Shown in pieces: positions 57,140 through 64,000 of a stretch of DNA of 64,000 nucleotides. The position numbers and the translations under genes are program-made. The DNA lies in NCBI GenBank assembly GCA_963585895.1, contig OY757939.1, positions 40,134,141 to 40,198,140 on the forward strand, read 5' to 3'. This stretch comes from Sepioteuthis lessoniana. Its lineage: Eukaryota > Mollusca > Cephalopoda > Myopsida > Loliginidae. The notes beneath the pieces are model-generated. The model saw only the letters and a list, made by a program, of their open reading frames with translations, had not been told where the DNA came from and ran no database searches. The first letter of the stretch is position 1, and the number at the start of each line of letters is the position of its first letter.

Positions 57140-58340
57140 CTGGTTGCAGTGGTCAAGTTAAATTATTCAGGCTAGTTTGTACTATAACTTTCTTTTAATA
57201 CATTTGTTCTACTTAGACTGAAACTACAACCCTGACCACTGAAGGCCACTTCACTCAGGCTGTGTCTGTTCTCTTAATAAGTTTAGTAAGTTGAAGGCAT
57301 TTTTTTCTCTTTTAGGCAGGATGGTCATTTGCAGTTCTTGAATTAATGGCTCTCTAGATAATCTAATTTTTATGGGCTTTATTTCACTTTGTGAAATTAT
57401 CAGGATTCTTCAGAATGATTTCCTTGCAGGTCTTTGAAGAAAGAAACATCTGTCTCCTCAAATATTTTGCTCTGATTCTGGTGTGTTTGCGTGTGTGTAC
57501 TTGATACCATTCAACTGATGTAGGTTAAACCGGCTCCGCATGTTGAATTGACATCTTGGATTGCTGTGCTCCATGCTTGATGACTGGCAGTATCAACTCT
57601 CATAATGTTCAACTATTCACAATTTCATCAACAGGCACCATAAAGACATGGACTGGTCATGAGTTCCAAGTCTAATTTCACTGGCTAGCCAGTTTCTTTG
57701 CTGACCGCCTTGGCATTTTCTCTATCCATGAAGAGGGTTTGCTGAAATTACCTAGTTGGATACACAAAATGATACTTCGATAAAGTTCTGCTCTAATGAT
57801 GTCAGAAAGCGTTTGATGAAGATTCTTTAAACAAAACAGAAAGATACAAATTCTTCCTGGAAAATTGCTTTATTTCCTTTAAATATTCTGATTTCAAATC
57901 CTCAACCAACTCTTTTCCTGCTGTCACCAATTCTGATTTACCCTTACACCTCCCACCCCTTCTGACCTCCTTCATTCTGTATCAAACCTCTTCAGGTAGA
58001 ACAGATAAATCATATCATACAATCATTTGGTGGTAGTATTAACCTTTATATTCTTAACAAAAACCAAATGTTAATCCTCATTTACCTATTTCAAATCATT
58101 AGTATCACTGAATTCTGGTCACTTAATCTACTTCAGCTGATTATGATGACTGGAGATGCTGCTCTCTCAAGCTGTAAAGAGAATTCAATTTACTCTGGAA
58201 ATTCTGCTTCTAATTACTGAGAAAGAACTGACCATTAGAATGGAAAACTTGAGGTCTGCTATTCAAAAAATCAAAATTTTAATCTGCTGAATATTTTCAC
58301 AACATACAATATTCCAACCAATCTATATATTCTTATTACT
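57140..58340. other. Unassigned, moderately complex stretch
   Basis: 57160-58020 is less AT-rich than average and free of the four SINE families. It has no long open frame, no recognised domain and no second copy in the window. It may be unique intron sequence, so it is worth comparing across species. Confidence 0.3.
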
Positions 58341-58343
58341 AGG

Positions 58344-58862
58344 GCGAGTCAAAAGTTTTGCAATCTTTTGGTAATGTAAGGCACAATTTGGCACCTCTAA
58401 ATATCTTTACCACAGTTGTGAAGGTAATGAATCATACTAGACTGCAAGATGCAGAGCTTGCCCGAGACTCTCTGAGAGCTACTAACTAGATTTGCTTTTA
58501 AGGCTTGGAGAACAGGTTTGGAGCTACTTGACCTTGCCTGATCATTGAAGTTCTTGCAAACTGAGCAAAATTTCTTGAACCATCTGGTCACAGTACTGTG
58601 ATCAACTGTGCCTAAACTTTTCATACAACGTCTTTGGTTGTTATGACCCAGTTTGAATTCATAAAGCTCAAGTTACTGATTAAGACCAGGTTGAACATTT
58701 ATCTGTACAGCTTTCAAATCACACAAAGGAGTGAAGGAATGCACAATGTATTAGTGTACCAACTACCATGATCCTACCAACTATAGCAAGTACCTTTGGT
58801 CATGTGATATACGTACTGCAAACTAGCTCGTACCAAAATATTGCAAAACTTTTGATTCACTC
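58344..58862 (-). mobile_element. Mariner-type deletion derivative with transposase N-terminus
   Basis: Terminal inverted repeats gagtcaaaagttttgcaat and, inverted, gaatcaaaagttttgcaat lie at 58346 and up to 58860. The minus-strand reading from 58624 gives MKSLGTVDHSTVTRWFKKF, CKNFNDQARSSSSKPVLQAL, then SSSQRVSGKLCI and HYLHNCGKDI. This is the paired-type HTH region of a mariner transposase. The DDD/E catalytic domain is missing, so at about 520 bp against about 1.3 kb for full-length mariners it is a non-autonomous, dead copy. An ATG at 58624 follows a leader shared with the 32.3 kb copy. Confidence 0.85.
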
Positions 58863-58864
58863 AA

Positions 58865-59275
58865 GTACATACTCATTAAGATATTTGGATATTTATGTTT
58901 TTTTTTCTTTTCATACAAAACCAACTAAAGGATTTTTTTTTGAATTCATAGTACTTGGCAACTGTGACTGTAAAAACTAATCTCTGATAAACGTTCATCA
59001 AAATCAATTCTTTTAAGATAAAATCTATAAAGAATAAAAGTATCTGCTACTAAGCATTTCTATTTACTTTTTGCCTGTTGAAATGGAAATTGATTTATTT
59101 AATGTGCAAGATTCCACACTTCAGAATTTTGACATTTTTTTGACTTGTCGACCCAAAGCTACTTTCAAGAGAAAAAAGAAAAACAGTTTCAAGATCTAAT
59201 CAGTTGTTTCAAAATGATGCCATGTTATAACAAACTTATATACAAAAACATTTTTTCCTTGTTTAATATAAAAGT
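58865..59275. other. Unassigned AT-rich stretch
   Basis: Nothing recognised. Confidence 0.25.
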
Positions 59276-59278
59276 ATG

Positions 59279-59508
59279 TATTTACATAAACTCTTTGCCA
59301 TGAGTAGGATGTGACACAAGGTCAATTTTTAAGCAAAATAAAGCTGGTTTGAATTCAGAGTGCTTCTTCTCTTAGACTGGCTGCCCAACCAAGGATAAAT
59401 AAGCCAGTTTGCTCCAATATTAAGCTCTAGATCGAGGGGGAAAGAGAACAGATGAATTCATGCCTTTCCTAAGGGCATTAGTTGCAAACAACTTAGTCCA
59501 GGATTTAT
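59279..59508 (-). mobile_element. SINE-D, nearly complete
   Basis: Tail ccatgagtaggatgtgacac at left, then tggtttgaattcagagtgct, tgaattcatgcctttcctaa, and a truncated head. It runs directly into Repeat A. Confidence 0.78.
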
Positions 59509-59511
59509 GAT

Positions 59512-59955
59512 AATTTTGCACACATTTATGTGGTTTCAAGTATTCCTATCAAATACTAATATATACCATAATAATAATAGTCATTTGTTTGCACATAGTT
59601 ATATCAATTCATATAACTGATAATAATAATCTTAAGAAACAATTATATCTTCAAGTAACTATTCTTAATACAAACAATTTATAGTTATATGATATCATGT
59701 ATTCCAATCTAATAAGAACAATTTTTAAGCAGATCTATTTTATCCATAGATACCCTAACAGGTACTACTACTCCAGGTCAGAGTGGGTTTGGGAATAATG
59801 GCAATAAAAAGGTACACTGCATTTCCTAGATCTCTAGAATTGGATCCTCACCATCAGATGCAACTAAGTGTCATACTTAGGACATTGTTTTTTGGGCAAG
59901 TCTTACCCCTCTGCAGGGGATATGATCAGCATATTCTAAGCCTTGACAAGGGACC
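59512..59955 (+). mobile_element. Repeat A copy, hairpin end missing
   Basis: Variable zone from tttgcacacatttatgtggt. The conserved block is at 59755-59945. Confidence 0.8.
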
Positions 59956-60955
59956 ATAAGAACGAAAAAGTATTGTATTAGTTTATAATTTACAATAAAG
60001 TGATGTGATATTCACTATAAGCAGAGTTACCCTGAGAAGTTTATGATTTTCATTAAATCCCTAATGATTTTTCCATTTTTTCCTTTTGAGATATGCATAA
60101 CTTTAACTATTTAAAACAGAACAACTTGAAAATAATAAAGTAAAAGTTGCATAAAAAGTGTATGTTTTTAGTAATCTATATTGGATTATTTGATATAAGC
60201 AATAAACAACTTCCTGTCAGAAATAAATAGGCATCAATGCTGCATTCTGGGAAAAATGAATCTTCTAATTACTACAAAAAACTTAAATGATGAAGGCTAT
60301 TTAATGTGATGTCTCCAGCAAGGAAAAGAACAACTTACAAATGTTGGATTTACTATTCGGAACTTTACCCTTTCAAGATTTAATACAAACTAGATTATAT
60401 AATCTTTATTTGTCTGGGATTAGATACTCATCATTCATGAGTTAACTAGAACTAAACCAATTTCACAAGTCTATTTTTGCTATTGCCATTTAATGTCACA
60501 TCTTCCAACAATCAAGGCTTGAGAAACCTGCAAAAACAAGCAGTGTAAATGTAGGAAGGTGTATACATCTGAATATTAACTATTATAAGGATTTTCTAAT
60601 TTCTATGGTGGTGGCGGGGAATTAAAAAAAAAAAAAAAAAATTGATAATTATTGATTTTTATCAAAATTCCATTTGCCAAATTGTCAAGGATGCTCTCTA
60701 AACAGCAAGTTTTTCTCTTTTAAATGTTTTGGGAAGATATAAATACATAAATCAAGTTCTGATGCACTGATATTATAAACCAGAAAAATTCTTTTTTGTG
60801 TAATAAATATAAACAATGTGTCTGCCAGCTAAAGAGAATAAGAGAGAAATTAACATGTGATTAATCCAATCATATCCCATAATAAGTAATTATCAAAATA
60901 TTAATTGGTTCATTACTAATAAAAACTACAACCTATTATCCCGTACACACACACA
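59956..60955. other. Unassigned stretch, includes a splice-flanked segment
   Basis: 60339-60527 on the minus strand is bounded by tttttgcag and gtaagt but has stops in all three frames. At most it could be an untranslated exon. The rest shows only an A run at 60627-60643. Confidence 0.3.
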
Positions 60956-60957
60956 CA

Positions 60958-61201
60958 GGAGTGTCCTCATGGTGTAATGGTTAAAGTGATGAACTGCAAA
61001 ATTGTAGTAAGCGAGTTCAAACTCCAGTCACACTATTATGTTCACTTTCGGACAAATAACCTTGGGAAAGGTATGAACCCCCTTATCCTCCCAGCTATGG
61101 GTTAAATATTACCACTACTGTTCTAGGAGAATGGCTTTGGCATTAAATAACCTACAAAGGTTGATATGCCATTAAACAAAGAAACCTAACCTAACCTAAC
61201 A
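60958..61201 (+). mobile_element. SINE-B, full length, best reference copy
   Basis: gtgtcctcatggtgtaatgg (box A), gagttcaaactccagtc (box B), cctcccagctatgggttaa, and the terminal hairpin from ggcattaaataacctac to gatatgcc, then a tail of aaacctaacctaacctaac. Confidence 0.9.
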
Positions 61202-61407
61202 CAGAGGAATAAGGAAAAATGATTTTGTGTCTATAAGCTTATTACTTGCAAAATTATTTTGTGTATATGTGCCCACAAGAGCTCTACTGAGTTTTATACA
61301 ACACAATAAATGTTCATCTTTTTTTTTATTTTTTTTTTTTAAATCTGTCTTACATGAATAACTATGAAGTTTAGATTTAAATTTTTTTTTTCATAATGGT
61401 TATCATA

Positions 61408-61545
61408 TTTACCCAACCCTTTTGCTATGAGCAGGATGTGACACAAGATCAATTTTTAAGTAGACTACAACAGGTTTGAATTTAGTCTTCCTTCTCCTAG
61501 GTTGGTTTCCACACCAAGATTAAAGAACCCAATCTGTATTTAACA
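61408..61545 (-). mobile_element. SINE-D tail half
   Basis: tttgctatgagcaggatgtg, then ctccttctcctaggttgg and agattaaagaacccaatctg, cut off where the next copy begins. Confidence 0.72.
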
Positions 61546-61755
61546 AATCCCTCCATCATGGGCAGATTGTGGCACAAGGTCAATTTTTTTTAAAGCAGAG
61601 TTATAGCTGGTTTGTATTCAAAGTTTTCTTTCTCTTAGTTTCCCCATAGTTAATGGGAGAAGAGATGAATTCATGCCTTTCCCAAGTGCATTAGCACAAA
61701 GTGAAATGTAAACAACCTCATCCAGGTTTGAACTTGGGTCAAGGTTGAAATAGGA
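61546..61755 (-). mobile_element. SINE-D, second copy in tandem
   Basis: Same orientation as the preceding piece: tccctccatcatgggcagat, tgaattcatgcctttccca, catccaggtttgaacttgg. Confidence 0.75.
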
Positions 61756-61774
61756 TCCATTTATAAATCTTTAT

Positions 61775-62510
61775 TTGTAGTCATATTTATATTAGCAAAC
61801 ATTTTTTCAAATCCCATTATTTATTTGTCTATAAAAACCATTTGTCTGCACAGTTGAATAGCATGAAGTATTCTTATCTTATACTAATATGGTTTCAAGT
61901 AACTATTCCTATTTGATAATAATGAGTTGTCTGTACATGATTATAAAGTTTTAAGTATTTCAAACAATTACAACATTTTAACTAACTAACTAACTACTAC
62001 TACTAATAATAATAATAATAACAACAACAACACTTTGTAAATAATCATAGTTTCAATAAGTAAAGTTGGCGACTGTAGTCGAGGGTGACCCGAAGGCTCC
62101 CTTTTCAATAGCTACTACACCAAGGTGTAAGGGAGGGTGCTACTCCTTTTCCTGGATTGCTCCACTTTACCCTTGATCTGTACCTTATAATGCTGAGTGT
62201 TAAGCAAGGCGGCATCAAATACTGTTTTTTGAGTCTTTGGTATGACTCAACCTGGGATTGAACCCAGGTCTCCTGAGCCATTGGTGAAAAACTATTCTTA
62301 ATACAAATAATTTGTACACAGTTGTATCATTTGAAGTATTCTTATCTAATATTAAGGATTTCCAGAGTGGACATGGGAGTAATGGCAATTAAAGGGTACT
62401 TCACACTTCTCAGAGTTCCAAAACTGTAGCCAAATCACCAGATTCAGTTTAGCACACCCTTTTTGAAAGGGGGGATGCAGTCAATATATTCTAAGCCCCA
62501 TTGAAAGAGC
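61775..62510 (+). mobile_element. Repeat A copy interrupted by SINE-C
   Basis: The variable zone runs to aatcatagtttcaataag and resumes aaactattcttaatac after the SINE. The conserved block at 62360-62510 is decayed. Confidence 0.78.
62064..62288 (-). mobile_element. SINE-C inserted in Repeat A
   Basis: From agttggcgactgtagtcgag to ctcctgagccattggtgaa. The tRNA-like box-A end is truncated. Confidence 0.85.
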
Positions 62511-62514
62511 AGTG

Positions 62515-63138
62515 CATGCAATGACAATTGACACATTACTTCTATTTAATTACATTCCAATTTATTCAATGAAATGAACTTTTCAATTTCTTTTTTTTCT
62601 TCAATCAAAAAAATACAAATCATATTAATAGACAGGCAAGAATTGAATGAATTTCTCAACTAATCAAAATGAAAATTTAATAATTACTTTGGATAAAAGC
62701 AAAACATTTACATCAGTGACATGAAAAGATGGAAATGCAACACTTTATTTTTTTTGAATTGATATAATTTTTATTACAAAAAAAAAAAAAAACAACAAAA
62801 AACGAACAAATAAAAAAAAAACAAAATAAAAATAATTTATTCATTTAAGAAATGAAAAATGGAGTCTTGAACAGATCCAGAAATTCATGCATTTTAAGAT
62901 AACAACTTTTTCAGAGTAAAAATTGATATCTGAGGAAAAAAAGAAAAAGGAAATAAAAGAGAGAGAAAGAAAAAAAAAAGAGATCCCAATTAAAGTTTGT
63001 TTATTAAGATATTGTTTTCTTACATAGTTAAGTTTCTCACTATCAAGAAAATGCAGTAACTCTATCACACATGCACACACTCAACAGAGAATACAACTTA
63101 AAAAAAAAAAACGAAACAAAAAAAAAAAACCCTCATTG
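62515..63138. other. Unassigned AT-rich stretch
   Basis: A runs at 62777-62793, 62812-62822 and 63100-63130. Nothing else recognised. Confidence 0.25.
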
Positions 63139-63139
63139 T

Positions 63140-63343
63140 TATATGAAGGTGGACTGAAAAGTTTAAATGATGATGTCATATCTGCAGGTTATGACTTTTT
63201 TTGACCAATAGGATTCAATTACTGCGACACCAATAAAAGTGTGTGGATTACATGGGGGACTATATTAAAAAATAAGCCTCATTTGGTCATATTCCATGTA
63301 AGTATCTTGGTCAGCCTATGAACTTTTCAACTGACCTTCATAT
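63140..63343. mobile_element. MITE family G, copy 2
   Basis: The ends tatatgaaggtggactgaaa and, inverted, tatatgaaggtcagttgaaa flank about 165 bp. Clear TA flanks. Better preserved than the 36.5 kb copy. Confidence 0.8.
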
Positions 63344-63467
63344 AAGAGAATATAAAATTTTTTTCTTCCTACTTAATAAATATTCAAATAATCTACCTTC
63401 TGATTGAGAGGTGAAGGTTTACAAATGTCCAGTCTCAGAGAGCCATCCATTCAGGACACACCTGTCC

Positions 63468-63560
63468 TCATTATTATTTTATGCCTAGAGGTTAGGGTAT
63501 TATTTATATTTACATTTTTTGTTTAGTTATTTTTTAAGAGTTTTTTTCATTTTAATGATA
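63468..63560 (+). mobile_element. Repeat A fragment
   Basis: ttttatgcctagaggttagg and tttgtttagttatttttta, then a new hairpin-like start (aatgatatgtcaacaccatc). Confidence 0.6.
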
Positions 63561-63659
63561 TGTCAACACCATCTTGACAACTTTCATATACTACTTTTTT
63601 AAAAGAAGGCCAGAGAGTATAAGGGCAAAAATATTATGATGATAATAACTAAAATAACG

Positions 63660-64000
63660 ACTGATTTTAATGGTATGTCAACCAGCCTGGGGTCATTTTA
63701 TGCCTAAAGGTTTGGGAATTGCATATATTTACATTTTTTGTGAAGTTTTTGGTTCATGGTTATATGATATCAAATATTCCTATCAAATAGAATTAATTTG
63801 TAAAACAATCTATTTGAATCATAGAGAAGAACTTAACAGGTACTGCTATTCTGGGTCAGAGTGGACCTGAGAGTAATGCTAATGAACGGGTACTCCACAC
63901 ACTCCAGATCTCCAGAACCAGAGACTCATCACCAGATGCAGTTTAGTGTCATACCCAAGACCTCCTTTTATGGTAGGGGAGAATACAGTGTATTCTTAGC
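63660..64000 (+). mobile_element. Repeat A copy running off the window
   Basis: Hairpin atggtatgtcaaccagcct. The conserved block ends near the edge at gtgtattcttagc. Confidence 0.85.

Overview
The window is AT-rich, intron- and intergene-like DNA from an animal. I can support one host coding element: a 130 bp exon on the minus strand (23944-24073) encoding the N-lobe of a c-Jun N-terminal kinase (JNK, the MAPK8/9/10 or basket family). It has matching acceptor and donor splice signals. I searched by eye for the neighbouring JNK exons on both sides and found none, so most of the 64 kb is probably JNK intron. The exon peptide looks molluscan. Together with the density of (TA)n, (CA)n and (GA)n tracts, tRNA-derived SINEs, Penelope-like elements and RLE-type LINEs, this suggests a lophotrochozoan, perhaps a decapodiform cephalopod. 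That taxonomic guess is inference.

The rest is a layered graveyard of mobile elements. Four repeat families account for most of the readable sequence; I named them A-D only for this window. B, C and D are tRNA-headed SINEs with recognisable box A and box B. A is a larger repeat of about 350-800 bp with no recognised head and about twenty copies. A and B share the same roughly 38 bp terminal hairpin, and one A-type insertion at 21127-21359 is flanked by a 12 bp target-site duplication. This suggests A and B are retroposons copied by one LINE machinery that recognises that hairpin.

Other remnants, by region: a LINE 3' end with a zinc-finger tail (1.5-1.8 kb); a Penelope-like element with RT and GIY-YIG domains (1.8-3.2 kb); a restriction-like-endonuclease LINE (7.5-8.4 kb); a Helitron Pif1-helicase remnant (19.0-19.4 kb); a poly-A-centred inverted repeat (22.9-23.3 kb); a hAT-type MITE beside the JNK exon (23.6-23.9 kb); a hAT MITE with clean 8 bp duplications (30 kb); mariner pieces (32.3 and 58.3-58.9 kb); a three-unit tandem repeat (34.4-35.0 kb); a second Penelope-like element with inverted terminal repeats (45.6-46.75 kb); a near-identical 0.7 kb duplication (47.2 and 49.0 kb) around a GC-rich LINE fragment; two more RLE-LINE tails (49.8-51.1 kb); an RT-bearing LINE interrupted by a SINE (53.9-55.3 kb); and a Tc1/mariner-superfamily element with an HTH domain (56.2-56.9 kb).

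No rRNA gene, functional tRNA gene, CRISPR array or operon is present. Nearly all apparent open frames elsewhere come from microsatellites, SINEs or decayed transposons.
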